A stretch of DNA of 64,000 nucleotides from Apiospora phragmitis (GCA_038363925.1 JAQQWL010000006.1:4506501-4570500), one strand, 5' to 3'. Shown: positions 20,997 through 34,462, counted from the stretch's first letter. Numbers and translations are program-made. The notes: generated by a model not told the origin, from the letters alone.

Positions 20997-22817
20997 TTAC
21001 TAAGTCGGCTATATTATTAAGTCGGCCACTTTTTTTATATCTTACTACTTTTACATAGATTAATTTAACCTTCACATTTTAAATTAATTAAAATTATTCT
21101 CTATTCGATTCGCTACTTAATTTTATATCCTTTTTATATATTCGCGTATTATAACCTATTTCGCCGTAAATATCACAACGCCTTCTACTAGTCGCCCTCC
21201 GATTCGACGAACCCCCCGTTCCGTATTTATTAATTATTAAACGCTTCCCTTTTATTTTCTCGTTTTATAACTCTCAAAATTCCTATACAATAAGGGCTTT
21301 TTTAAATTAAACGCGCGATTTTTTAACTTTTTAACGCTTAAAGATATTAAATTACTTTTTTATTAAATACGTATTTAATTTTTTATAAGAGTTATTTTAT
21401 ATATTATTATTATTATATATATATATATTTATTATTTAATTTATAATATTTTAAATTAATATCGAAACGTTTTTTTAATAGATAAAAATTTCATTTTTAA
21501 TAAAAATAAAGTGTTTAATTATTTATTAATTATTAAATAACCTTTAAAAGTTATATATATTAACTATCTTTAAACGCAACGAATTAAGTATAAACGTTTT
21601 AAAACGTTTATTTAATTTATTAATTATTTCGTTTAAGTAATAAAATATTAAACTAAGTATATTAAATTTAAACTTAATATTATTTTTTATAAAAATAATA
21701 AAATACGCGGCTTTAAAAGTAATAAAAAAGTTAAATTTTATAATATAATTTATTAACGTTTTAATAAATAACTCGATTTATTTTAAATAAATACGTTTTA
21801 ATAATAAATAAAGTATTATATTTAAAAGTAAAAGGAAAAAAAAGTTAAAAAGTATATTAAATATAATAATACTATTATTTTTATAATATTATTTAAATTC
21901 GGCCGAAATATAGCTTTCGTAATCGTTTAAAATTAAGAAGTAATAAAAGCTTTTTATCCGCGTTTTAATATATTTATCGAAGTATCGAATCTAGTTTAAG
22001 CTCGTTTTATTATTAGTTTAGTCGTTAAAAATCGGTTTAATTATTTAATTACTTAGTAAATTATATTTTTAAAATTAACTTATAAAGTAGTATTAATTTT
22101 ACGTATTAATATATTAAATAATTATTCATTATTTTTAGTTATTAAGTTAAACCGATTTCGTTTTTTATAATAATCGGTATATATTATAATGGATATTAAC
22201 TTAATTATATTTATTATAAAGCCGGTTTTATTAAAATGTTATAGTATTTTCGTTTAAAATACCGTATTTAGTTTTAATATTCGCGATTAACGCGAACTAA
22301 TTAAAAATAATACCTATAGTTTTATAAAAAGTTTTTTAATAATCGTATTAACGGTTTATTCGGGTTTTAAAATCCGGGTTACGGTTAATAAAGCGTTTAA
22401 TCTAATATTTATTAACGCGGTTACCGCCGCGTAATTTTAAAAAAACAAAATTATATATCTTATAATATTAATATTAGAAAATATTCTTTAAATATTTAAA
22501 TTAATTATATAATTACGAAGCATTTTTATTTTAGTTAAATTTAATTTATATTATAATTATCGGATTTCGCGTTAAAATTTAATACCGCGAGCTTAGTCGT
22601 TTAAAATAGTTAAGAAACGTTATATATTTTCGTAATAACTTTTTAATTAATTTGATTTCAACTTTTTATATCGTTTAAATTATTAAAATAATATTATATT
22701 TTTTTAATTAAATCGCTATTATAGTTATAAAAATACTACGTATTAAAGTTTAATTATATAAATCGGAAAATAAAATAACCGACTTAGTAATATAATCGAC
22801 TTAATAATAAACCACGT
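20997..22817 (-). mobile_element. Pogo/Fot1-like DNA transposon, RIP-inactivated (copy 1)
   Basis: This 1.82-kb element is flanked by TA on both sides, as expected for Tc1/mariner transposons. Both ends begin ACGTGGTTTATTA and continue as inverted repeats with a 15-18-bp subterminal motif (TTACTAAGTCGGCTATA) present twice. On the minus strand near 22215-22238 the decayed frame reads NFNKTGF, followed by YTDYYKKRNRFN. This aligns with the NFDETGF region around the first catalytic Asp of fungal pogo-type transposases; the Asp is now Asn, as a G-to-A change would make. Many stops are present. Copy 2 lies head to head 91 bp away. Confidence 0.82.
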
Positions 22818-22908
22818 TAATAATTTATATTATTAAAAAAAGATATAAAGAGATATATAATATTAAAAAGCCTTTAATTATTTAAAAAATTAAAATAATA
22901 TAATTATA

Positions 22909-24886
22909 ACGTAGTTTATTATTAAATCGATTATATTATTAAATCAGCTAGTTTTTAATTTATAGAATTAAACTTTAATATATAATATTTTTATAATTAT
23001 AATAACGATTTGATTAAATAAAGATCGTATTGTTTTAATAGTTTAAGTAATACGAAAAGGTTCGAATCGAATTAATTAAAAAGCTATTACGAAAATATAC
23101 GACGTTCCCGAGCTATTTTAAACGACTAATTTCGCGATATTAAACCTCGACGTAAAATCCGATATTTATAATATAAATTAAATCTAATTAAGAAAAGTAC
23201 TTCGTAATTATATAATTAGTTTAAATATTTTAAAATTCCTTTTTAATATTAATATTATAAAAAATATAATTAATCTTTTTTAAAAATCGCGCGGCGGCGA
23301 CCGCGTTAATAAATATTAAATTAAACTTTTTATTAATTATAACCCGGATTTTAAACCTCGATTAAACCGTTCACATGATTATTAAAAGGTTTTTTACGAA
23401 AGTATAGGTATTATTTCCGGCTAGTTCGTATTAATCGCGAATATTAAAACTAAATACGATATTTTAAACGAAAATATATATAATTTTAATAAAACTAGCT
23501 TTATAATAAATATAATGGGGTTAATACTCGTCTTAATACGCGCCGATCGTTATAAAAAAGCGAAATTAATTTAACTTTATAATTAAAAATAATTATCGGT
23601 TATTAAATATATTAATTCGTAAAATTAATATATTTCGTTATTTTTAGTTATTTAAAATTAATATATTTCGTTATTTTTAGTTATTTAAAATTAATATATT
23701 TCGTTATTTTTAGTTATTTAAAATTAATATATTTCGTTATTTTTAGTTATTTAAAATTAATATTACTTTATAAATTAATTTAGTAAATACGATTTATTAA
23801 GCGATTAAGTAATTAAACCGACTGTTAATAATTAAATTAATAACGAAACAAGCTTAAACTAGATTCGATATTTCGATAAATATATTAAAACGCGGACGAA
23901 AAGCCTTTATCGCCTCTTAATTTTAAACCGTTACGAAAGCTATATTTCGACCGGATTCGAGGAATATTATAAAAATAACGATATTATTACGTTTAATATA
24001 TTTTCTTACTTTTCTACTTATTTTAACCTTTAGATATAATATTTTATTTATTATTAAAACGTATTTATTTAAAATAAAATCGAGCTATTTATTAAAGTAT
24101 TAATAATTTATATTATAAAACTAAAGTTCTTTATCGCTTTTAAAGCCGCGTATTTTATTATTTAAACGAAATAATTAATAAGTTTAATATACGTTTTTAA
24201 AAGTTTATCTTTAATTCGTCGCGTTTAAAAATAGTTAATATTTATAATTTTTAAACGTTATTTAATTTTTAATAAATAATTAAACACTTTATTTTTATTA
24301 AAATTAAGTTTTTATTTTTAAAAGAAAACTTTAATATTAATTTTAAATATTATAAATTAAATAATACTATATAAAATAAACTTAATAAAACAATAAGATT
24401 ATAAGATTATAAATTTATAAAATCGCGCGTTTAATTTAAAAAGCATTTATTATATAAAAATTTTAAAAGTTATAAAACGAGAAAGTAAAAAAAGCGTTTA
24501 ATAATTAATAAATATAAAACGAGGGTATTACGATCGGCGGGTTAGTCCCCCGCGGGGTAGCACTTAAAGGCGTAGAATTAAACAGAAATAACCGTCTAGT
24601 TATTTCCGAAGCTTTTATTTTATGACGTAGTGGTTAATTTAAACGCACTATAATAGAGGGGTCCGTTAAAGCGGAGGGCGACCGGTAGAAAACGCGATGA
24701 TATTTACGGCGAAATAAATTATAATACGAGAATATATAAATAGAATACAAAATTAAATAACGAATTAAATAAAAAGTAATTTTATTTAACTTAAAATATT
24801 AAGGTTAAATTAATTTATATAAAAATAATAAAATATAAAAAAAGTAATTAACTTATTAATATAACTAACTTAATAATAAACCACGT
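22909..24886 (+). mobile_element. Pogo/Fot1-like DNA transposon, RIP-inactivated (copy 2)
   Basis: This has the same terminal sequence as copy 1 (ACGTAG/ACGTGG-TTTATTA) in inverted orientation, with TA at both borders. From 23482 the plus strand reads NFNKTSFIINIMGLILVLIRADRYKKAKL with stops after it, a better preserved version of the transposase region seen in copy 1. At 1978 bp it is longer than copy 1, partly because of a 33-bp tandem repeat at 23621-23765. The segment 24510-24700 keeps more G and C than the rest. Confidence 0.82.
23621..23765. repeat. 33-bp tandem repeat inside pogo copy 2
   Basis: There are four perfect 33-bp units (23621-23653, 23654-23686, 23687-23719, 23720-23752) plus a partial fifth. 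The centre of each unit reads TATTTCGTTATTTTTAG. The units are identical although the surrounding DNA is heavily mutated, so the expansion came after RIP. Confidence 0.93.
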
Positions 24887-25231
24887 TATATATATTAACT
24901 TAATTTTATTAAATAATATTAACGAATTAAAACTTATACTTAGCGCTTTTAACTTTTTATTAATTACGAGGGCCTTACGCGGGAGGCCTTTAAAAGAGAA
25001 ACTTTAAAAGGGGCAACGTCGTTTTAAAGGAGTAGCTTTAATAGGCCGCTGTTTAACTTATAAAGAGAATAGCTATAATAAAGAGAAGTGTAGGAGACTA
25101 TACGAATAGTTTTAAAGTTAAAGCTTATTAAACTTTAAAGCGTGCTTTAATAAATGATATCGGTAAAAAAAAAGGCAGTATAGTTACTAAGAATTAATAG
25201 AGTAAATAAATCTTTATGAAAGTAATATAAG
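24887..25231. other. AT-rich spacer between pogo copy 2 and solo LTR
   Basis: RIP-type sequence of about 345 bp with a somewhat more GC-rich patch near 24965-25090. No element could be assigned. Confidence 0.45.
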
Positions 25232-25912
25232 TGTAATAAACGTTATTTAAGTTTTAGAAAAAACCTAATAAAATATACTTAAGTTTATATTAATAATAGA
25301 AAAGAGTATTTAAATATATAATAAAAGTCGCTCTTATTAATATAATATATAATAGCCGTGTTATAATATAATAATAAAAAAATAAGTAAAGGTATTTATA
25401 TAATAAAATCGTTAAAGTTATTTACTTTATTAATAAATTAAATTAATACTTAAATTAATTATTAAAATAAAAAGTGTTTATATAAAATATATAAGGAATC
25501 ATTTATCGTTATATACCCCGTCTCTCCTTTATTAATTGTAGCCCTGCTCGCCGTTACTCAGTAATGATCGGGTAAGCATTGCTAAGCTTAATCAATTATG
25601 ATCAGTGTCGCTCACCTAAGCACCGCTAAACTGCTCGAGGCTTCCCCACTAAGCTACGTCTCGTATCTTATCGTCACGTGACCAAGGTCGATCGTCCAGC
25701 TTGGCCTGTCTATCTGGGTCTGTCTGTCCCGATCTGTCTATCCGTCGTCTGCTTATCTTCTTTAATAACTGTCGTCGTGCCCCTGACGGGTGGATCCGTC
25801 ATCGCTGGTGGGTCGTAAGCGCTGATGTTGGGTTTCGTACCTGCCTCGGGTCATCGTAGCGCCGTGCCGTAAGTGGGCCTTGATCGCATAGTTAAGTTAG
25901 GTCGTAATAATA
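25232..25912 (-). mobile_element. Solo LTR, gypsy-type, related to element A
   Basis: This aligns along its length with the 664-bp LTR of the gypsy element at 26739-34462. Shared features are the start TGTAATAAACG, TATATAAGGAATCATT near the middle and the ending GTTAGGTCGTAATAATA. The right half (about 25520-25880) keeps near-normal base composition, while the left half is strongly RIP-mutated. No internal region or partner LTR adjoins it. No clean 5-bp target duplication was found (ATAAG versus AAGTA), so a truncated copy cannot be excluded. Confidence 0.7.
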
Positions 25913-25962
25913 AAGTATTTAAATCCTTTACTTTTGATTAAAATAATAAAGTTTAATTAATA

Positions 25963-26738
25963 AGCCAGCTGACGGTGCTACGGTCACCTCATGTAACGGC
26001 AACCTTTAAATTTAAATAGCCCCTAATAGTATTATATATAAATTAATATATAAACTAGTTAATTTTTAATTTATAATTAATTAAATAATACTATTATTTT
26101 TTTTCTTTTCCTCTTTTTAATAGGCCGTAAACTTAACGAGTTAATACTATAACGCGCGATTTAAAATGTTATAAATAGCTCGTTAATAAAATAAGCCGCC
26201 GAGAAGCATAATATTTTTAGAATAATTTTAAGGGCTCGGATTTATAGCCGCAAAACTATAAAATAACGGAATAAGTCCTTCTAAGCTTTAATAATAGCGG
26301 AAGAGTTTTAAATCGTAATTTAATACTTTATGTAATATAATTTAGGCTACTTACTAGCGTACGTTATTTTTTAAATATTTACTTAATAGATTTTTTAAAT
26401 TAACGAGATTAATATAATACTCGGTAAATATTAAGTTAAAAGATTTATTGCTCGTTATCTATTTATTAGTGTTACTTTTTTTAAAAGGATAGATTTTTTA
26501 AGGCTTAACGTAACTTCCGTAAAAAGAATTATCGAGTTTTTCGAGCGGCTTAATAATCTTATTTTAGAATCGATCCCTCTAGAGTTTCGGTTTAATATTA
26601 ACGAGATCGGTAATTAGCTCGGCTATAAAACGAATATAATAATTATTAGATTTGTTAGAATAAAGAGAATATTAATTATAAACTCTTTTAATCGAAAATA
26701 AGCTTTTACGGTCGAATGTAATAACGTTTTAAGCCGAG
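25963..26738 (+). mobile_element. Pogo-like DNA transposon (copy 3), segment 1 of 3
   Basis: This is the left part of a third pogo-like element of a different subfamily. It begins AGCCAGCTGACGGTGCTACGG after a TA; the mirror image closes segment 3 at 42477. The plus-strand decayed transposase includes FRFNINEIGN and FNRK-stop-AFTVECNNVL, matching the first catalytic Asp region. The frame carries on directly into segment 2 (ALPLFIIFKG), showing that the 7.7-kb gypsy element between them is an insertion. Confidence 0.85.
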
Positions 26739-27402
26739 TGTAACGAACGTTATCTAGGTTTTAAAAGAAACCTAGTAAGACGTATTAGAGTTTATATTAA
26801 TAATACGAAAGAGTATTTAAACGTGTAATAAAAGTTGCTTTTATTAATATAATAGGTAATAGTTTATAAGAATAAAGGTAATTAAAGTATATAGATTTTA
26901 AAAGTATTTATAATAGTTTTATTAAAATTATTTATTTTATTAATAAGTTAAGATTAATATTTAAATTAATTATTAAAATAAAAAGTATTTATATAAAATA
27001 TATAGGGATTATTTATAGTTATATATTCCGTTCTTTTTTTATTAATTCGTTATCGCTTAATAATCTTATTTAAGCGCGCTCCGCGTTACTTAGTGATCTC
27101 TTTTAATTACGCTTTACGCTGTTTAGTGATCTCTTTTAATCACGTTTTACGCTATTTAGTGATCTCGCTTAAGCGTTTATTATGTTATGTGACTTGTTAG
27201 CGATCGCCGTTGTTTTATAAGCGTATTTGTTTTATTACTAGGCGTGGCGGTGTTATTATTCGTTATTAAAAAAGGTCTAGCTTCGTATTAATATAGCTAG
27301 CGGTGCGGTCTATAGTTATAATATCGTAGCCTGTTCGAGGTATAGTAGTTCTGTGCTAGTAAGTAGGGTTTTTTAGTTATATAATTAGGTCGGGTTATAA
27401 TA
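26739..27402 (-). repeat. LTR of gypsy element A (3' LTR, left)
   Basis: 664 bp, begins TGTAACGAACG and ends GGGTTATAATA on the plus strand; the terminal CA has become TA. It aligns end to end with 33799-34462. Confidence 0.92.
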
Positions 27403-30400
27403 TTATCCTTTTTTTTTTAATTATTTTATTTTTAAAGTATCGATTTTATAAATATTTTAACCGTCCGTTATTATATTTTATAGTAAGTTTTTCCTTTTTT
27501 ATTATTTTTATTATAATATATACTTATTATAGATAGTTATATTAAAAAATTTCGAATTAAGTTTAATTATTTTATTATTATTTATTATACGGATTTTGTC
27601 GAAGCTTTTTTTAAATTTAGTTTTAAAGTTATATTTTATAGTCGCTATTTTATAAAAAGGTGGTTTTATACGATAATAGAAGGCGTTAGTAAGTATAAAG
27701 AGTGTACTCGTGCTGGCTGTGCGTGTAATAGTACCGGGGTTTTACTGTTTTCTTTGCGGCGTGTGTAGGATGAGCACGATCGCCTGTTTTAGAAAGAGTC
27801 CGCCGTAGAGGCTTATTTTTTAGAGCTTTAGTGCTAAATTAACGAGGCCGTTACTCGCTTTATTTATTTCCGTAAATAAAAGGAGATAGCTCGTACTTAA
27901 GGGGTTAAGTTAGTGTAACGTAGTTTACGTTTTTTAAACGAATTAAAAGAGTAAAAACGTTAAGAGTTTAAAGCCGTTATAGCCGTTTAGGTTTACGGGG
28001 GTTTTAGTGTTATTAATTAAAACGCGATTAATTTCTTTTTTAAGCCGATCCCCGAGGTTATTATTTAAACGTCCGTAGTTTTTTAATAGTATTCGTTAGG
28101 TATTTTTTAAGCTTTTAAGTATTATTTTTTAATAAGTAATTTTTTTATTAAACGAGGTATTAAAAGCCTCGTCCTTTCTTTTTTTTATTAATAATTTTAT
28201 TAATTTCGTATTTATATTAATTTATTTCGATTTTTAATTATATATTAATTAATGTTTTCTTTAACCGCTAGTTCGAGTAATGAAATATAAAATATAGGGT
28301 GTATTCGTATTATTTTAAATAGCGATAGTTAATAATTAGTTTTTAAAATAATTTTTACGATTTTAAATAGTTTTATTTTTTTAAAGTCTAATTTATCGCT
28401 TAGTTGTTTTATTTTAATATTTCGTTATAAGAGGTAAACTTTTTTTCTTTTTTTAAAAGTTAATCTTTTTAATTTTATTTAGTCGGCGTACCTTTTTATT
28501 TATTATTAAAAGAAGGTGAGGTTTTATTGTAGTATAATTTAGAGTTTTTTTTTTAATTTTTTGATTTATATAGTCGCGATTGGTACTAGCTTTTTTTATA
28601 GGGGTTTTCTAGTGATTTCCGGGTTGTACCCGTAGTTTACTCGGAATAGTAAAACGCGTGTAGCTTCGTTATCTACGTTGTTATAAGTAAATTAAGTTAT
28701 AGGTAATAGTTGTACCTAATTGTTTTATTCGTAGTTAATGTAGTAGTGTAGGTACTGTTTTAAGGTTTAGTTTATCCGCTCGGTTTATTTATTTATTTAA
28801 GGGTAGTAAGTTATAAATAATTTATATTTAATATTAAGTTATATTATAAGCGATTTTTAGAATTTAGCGGTGAACAGTTTATTTTTATTAGAGATGATCG
28901 TTTCGAATAGCCCGTATTAATTAATAATTATTCGAAGAAATATGTACGTTAAGTCGTTAGTATCGCTAAATTCTTTATACGGTAAAAAGTAGGTATATTT
29001 TATAAGTTTATTCGTAATTATTAAGATATTATTATAATTAATTTTAATTAAGGGTTTTTTTAATAGGGGTAATTTAATAATAAAATTAAGTATAATAGTT
29101 TTTTATACTTTATTTAATAATAGGATCGGTTATAATTCTTTGTATAGTTAATATTAAGTGGCTTTAGTTTTATTATAGAGGTTATATTTATTAATTATTT
29201 TAGTTACGATTAGTTTAAAGTTTTTATAATCGAATTATTTAGTAATCCGTTTTTAAGTTTTAAATATTCTTTAGTGCCCGTGTATAAGGTGCTCGTAGAA
29301 TTTTTAAATAAAGTTTTCGCGGTATTACTTAAGGATATAAATCTTATTTTAATAGAAAGTAAGACCGTCGCGGTCTTCGAGGCGATCTCTAGGATAGTTC
29401 GCGGGGTTAAAGGTTTAGTTAAGTTATCGGAATTTAATAACTTAATCGTTATTATATTAGATATAGTTTATAACGTTTAATTATTTCGACGATATAAGGT
29501 TGCCGTTTTAGTCGTAAATAAGGATAGTCCGCGTTTTAAGCGGGACCTCTTTTTAGTGGTCCGGTTATTAGTTTAATACGTCGGCGCGACCGTTCTCGTT
29601 ACCCTTCCGATAGATAATAGTGAGGTTAAATCTTAATAAGAATTTACATTATTATATTTATTATTTATTTAATTTTTTAATAGTAATAAACGTTATAAAG
29701 TTTTTATAATTAATATAAATTTTAATTAATTTTATTATTTTATTAAAATAATATTTTTATTTTTGATAAGTTTTAATAATAATTATTAAATTTTTATTAT
29801 AAATTTAATAATTAAGTTTTAATTCGTTAAGTTTTTTTAAGAAAAATACGACCGGGTGTAATTTTTTATTATTGTTTCGTTAATTAAGTTATCCTTTAAT
29901 CGTATAGTTCGATACATCGGTTTTAATTTTAAAAGGTTTAGACGAGTTTATTATATAAAGTATTAATTCGTTAAAAATTTATTCTTTAATATTATAAAAG
30001 GCTTTATTTTTTTTTTATTTATTAAAATAATTTATTCTTTTTTATTAAGTTTATTAAAAGTGTCGTTATTTTATTAAATTCGGGGACGAAAATCCGGTAA
30101 TAATTAATTAATTTTAAAAAGGATTTAATTTTTATAGTGTTTATAGGCGTGAGTTACTTTTTAATTACTAAGATTTTTAAAAGTTTTATTTAAATTTCGC
30201 TTAGAGATATTACGTATTTTATAAAAGTGACGGACCGTTAGTGGAATTCGCTTTTCTTTAGGTTAACTAGTAGGTTAGCGTTTTATAGCTTCTAAAATAT
30301 TAGCTTTATATGTTTTTAGTATTGTTCGTTATTTTCGGAATAAATAAAGATATTATCGAGATATATTATAATAAACTTATCGAGGTATTTTTATAAAATA

Positions 30401-33400
30401 TAGTTAATTATAAATTAAAAGTTAATTAATATACTAATTAAATTAAATAGTATAGTTTAATACTCGAAATAGCCGTATTTAATTCGAAACGCGGTTTTTT
30501 ATTTTTTTCCTTTCTTAATTTAAATTAAGTTATATACGTTAAGGAGGTTAAATATTATAAAGATTTTAACGTATAATAATTTATTTTATAAATCGCTAAT
30601 TAAAGGTAAGGGGTACCGGTTTTTAATAATAATTTCGTTAAGTTTTTAATAATTAATATATATACGTTATTTAGGTTTCTCGTTTTTATTCTTTTTTAGA
30701 ACGAAGAGGATAGGGAAGCCTATTAGTAATATAGATGGTTAGATAATTCTTTTCTCGAGATTTTCCGTAATATACTTTTTTAGGGCTTATTTATACTTTT
30801 GGTTAAGTTTATATATAAATATAAATAGGGGTTCTTTTTTATTTTTAAAGGGTATTTTATAATTTTATTATATGTAAGGCGGTAAGCTTATTTTTAATTT
30901 CTTATTAAAAAGGGCTTTAAATTATTAGTATTTTTTTAATATAATTATCGTAACGTTCGGTTTAAGCTTTTTAGTAATAATATATGCTTTAAAGATTTTA
31001 AGTTTATTAGGAGGTTATTTTTTAAACCGCTACTTATTAATTAAACCTCTTTTTAGTATATTTTATTAAAGTTAACCTGTTTTTTAATTAATTTTAAAAT
31101 TATTTACCCGTAATTAAAATATTTTTAAAATTATATTATATTTTATAACGTCCGTAATATTATATGTAATTCGTTTATAGCGTTTTCCGATATTGATTAA
31201 AAGGTTCGCGATTTCTTTTCGTACTTCTTTATTGTTATACGTTATAAGTCCTTTATTGACGGTTTTAAATCGGTATAAGGCGTTTTTTTCCTATCATTAG
31301 AATTTAAGGCAATTAACGATTCGTGGTGAAATATAGTTTTTTTACGTTCCGTTATTAAGTAGCGCTTTAATATAGACTTTTTTTATACTTATTATTAATA
31401 TAATGTGTTTATAAATAGCTTAATTATTTATTATATAGTATAGGGACCTGTTTTAGTCTACTTATTGTCGTTTTTTTATAGTAGGCGGCGTTTATTTCCC
31501 GGACGCTGCTCTTATAGGTAGGTAATAATCTTTTACGATCGATCCTCGTATTATTATTATTATTCCTTTCGTTCTTTATAAGGCGCTTTTTAGTATGCCG
31601 GTAGGGGTGTTTCTATGCTCTTTTTTATGCGAAGTGCTGTCTTTAGTGCTTAAGATTCGGGTTTTTTTGATAATTTAAAGGTTTATTAAGTTCGCGGTAA
31701 TTTACAAGTGTTTTGTAGGTTTTTTAATATATTATGGGTGTCCTTTTATTGGGTATATACTTGTATGTCCTGGGGGTGTTAAGCGCTTTTTTTTAAATGT
31801 TTATAGGCTCGTGATTTTTCTTAGGCGTGTTTAAGGTATTAGTTTTTAAAACACTTTTTTTAATTTCGTTTTTTTAAGTGGTATTATTATAGCTACCGTA
31901 GGTTTTTTTATATTAATAGGTACGCGTATCGTTTATTAAGGATTAATGTTTAGATTTTTTTAATAATATAATTCGGGTATAGTTACGTAATAAGTTATTT
32001 ACCGATCTTTTAAGGAAATTATTCGTGCTCGAGTTTCTTCGCGAGGTGTTCTATATAAGCGTTATATACGTATAAGATTTATAAAAATGTGAAGTGTTTT
32101 TTATATATAGGGGAAATTCGTAAGTTATTTTTTACGGCGTAATTACCGTAGATTTTTTAATTAAAACCGGCCGTAATAAGTATTTAGTATAGGTGTTTCG
32201 AGTCGGGGTAAGGGGTGCCGGGGATAGTTAACCATCCGTTGGTCCTTAGGTTTTTAAGTCTAGCGATCTCGTATAATAGCTTATTTATTAGTATACTTAT
32301 TAAACGTTCGTAGTTTATTAGTTATTCTAGTTAGCTCGTAGTGTTGTTTATTAAATCGCTGTTTCCGTTATAAGGAAGGGATCGTTCCTTTCGTATTATC
32401 GCGATGTTTCGGCTATGGTCTTTTTCGTTTTTCGAGGTTTTAAAGAATTATCCGGTATTTTTTTTTATTTACTAAATAAAAGGTGTACTTATTATTATAG
32501 CAAGCTATTTAAAATAAGTTATTATATTTAATAATAACGTTATTATTTTTAATAGTTATTATAGGGGTGTTTTTTATTTTAATAATATTAATGTGTTATT
32601 TGTTAGGGATTCGTTAGAAGTTTTTTTTTAGTGTTCGATATTTTCGAGCGTAATGTCTTAGTTTTTAATAATTATAATAGGTGCCGCGTAATTTTTTATT
32701 TTATTTATTATATTTAATAACGTCGAAATTTATAGGTTTATTATAATAGTTATATGTTATAATATTTTTAAATAATATATAATTATATTAATATAATTAT
32801 TTCGTATTAGTATAAGTTTAATTAATTTATTATTAAAGTCCGCCTTATTTTTCGCGGTACTATTTATATATACGAGTATTAATTTTAATAATAAGTTTTA
32901 TATATAAAAAAAATTATTAAGGGCGTTAAGCCGGCTAAGTTTATTTTTAACGTTATTTTTTAATTCTTAATAATATATTATAATTTTTATAGTTTCGATA
33001 TAATTTAATCGAGTTATAATACGCCGGAACTCGGTTATATAAAAAGCGGCTAATCCTTTTTACTTAAAGGTCTTAAGTTCCTTCTCCGCCTGTCGCTTTT
33101 TATCGGGGTTTTAGAAAAGTGACTTAAAAGTGTATTTAAAGCTGTTATAGTTTTTAAAAATATATTATACTTTTATGCGGTATAGTTTAATTTATTAATT
33201 ATTTTTTATAAGTTTATTTAAATAAGGTTCGAATTAAGCGAGTACTTTATTTTTAAAAAACGAGGCGGCGTGGATAACTCGTTAAGTAACGTTTTAGAAC
33301 GTTTCGTTATAAAATCGTTAATAGGTTTTAATTTAAACGAAGAAGTTTCGGAGGTTTTCGCTTATTTTATTAAAAAGGGTTAACGTATTAATTTTTATAC

Positions 33401-33798
33401 CTTTTTTTAATATAATAAAGGTTTAAATAATATTAATAGTTATATAAAAAAGACGTATTTTTTCGTATAATTTATTAATATTATAAAATATTTATTTTAA
33501 AATATTTTTAATTAAGAGCTCGTTACGCTCTTTTTTAAGCTTAACGTAATAATATTAATAATTAGTACTTTTTTGCTCGAGTTTTTTAATTCGTTTAACT
33601 AGCGCTTATCGGGTAGGTTCGTTATTGTTATTATTATTATCGATATTTATAACAGGGTCCCGTTAAGAGGTGCTAAGGGTGGCGATAGGAGTTTTTCCTT
33701 ACCGGACGGTATTATTAAGGCTAGGTATAAATATAGTTCTTATAGTGTTATTATTTAAAGGTTTAAGTAATAATTCGTAAAAATAAAAGTAATTAAAA

Positions 33799-34462
33799 TA
33801 TAATAAACGCTATTTAAGTTTTAAAAGAAACCTAGTAAAACGTATTAAAGTTTATATTAATAATATAAGAAAGTATTTAAACGTGTAATAAAAATTATTT
33901 TTATTAATATAATAAATAATAGCTCGTAAAAATAAAAGTAATTAAAATACGTAAACTTTAAAGGTATTTATAATAGTTTTATTAAAACTATTTACTTTAT
34001 TAATAAATTAAAATTAATATTTAAATTAATTATTAAAATAAAAAATATTTATATAAAATATATAAGGATTATTTATAGTTATATATTTTATCCTTTTTTT
34101 ATTAATCCGGTATTACTTAATAATCTCGTTTAAACGCGCTCCGCGCTATTTAATAATCTCCCTTAATCACGCTCTACGTTATTTAATAATCTCCTTTAAT
34201 TACGCTTTACGCTACTTAATAATCTCGCCTAAACGTTTACCGTGCCACGTAACTTATTAGCGATCGTTATTATTTTATAGGCGTATTCGTCTTATTATTA
34301 AACGTAGCGGTATTATTATTTATTATTAAAAAAGGTCTAGCTTCGTATTAATATAACTAGCGGTACGGTCCGTAGCTATAGTATCGTAACCTGTTCGGGG
34401 CATAGTAGTTCCGTGCCGGTAGGTGGGGTCTTTTAGCCGCATGATTAGGTCGGGTTATAACA
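33799..34462 (-). repeat. LTR of gypsy element A (5' LTR, right)
   Basis: 664 bp, begins TATAATAAACG and ends GGGTTATAACA on the plus strand. The end keeps the canonical CA and the start has lost TG to TA. Confidence 0.92.

Larger units (their letters stand above)
26739..34462 (-). mobile_element. Gypsy (Ty3-type) LTR retrotransposon A, RIP-inactivated
   Basis: This 7.7-kb element has two LTRs of exactly 664 bp and a 5-bp target duplication CCGAG at 26734-26738 and 34463-34467. On the minus strand the LTR starts TGTTATAACCCGACC. A polypurine tract (AAAAAAAAAAGGATAA) sits next to the left LTR, so the element reads leftwards. The reverse transcriptase active site is visible on the minus strand at 30352-30363 in FIIIYLDNIFIYSENNEQY, the gypsy pattern YLDD with the second Asp turned to Asn. 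The internal part (27403-33798) has no intact frame. The two LTRs differ mostly by transitions. Confidence 0.93.

Noticed and set aside
29274..29480. Open frame of 68 codons in the island
   Set aside because: It lies inside gypsy element A on the strand opposite to its reverse transcriptase; chance opening in AT-rich RIP DNA with no family resemblance.
26739..34462. Tandem segmental duplication as the cause of the 664-bp repeats
   Set aside because: Terminal TG/CA, polypurine tract, reverse transcriptase motif and 5-bp target duplication show LTRs instead.
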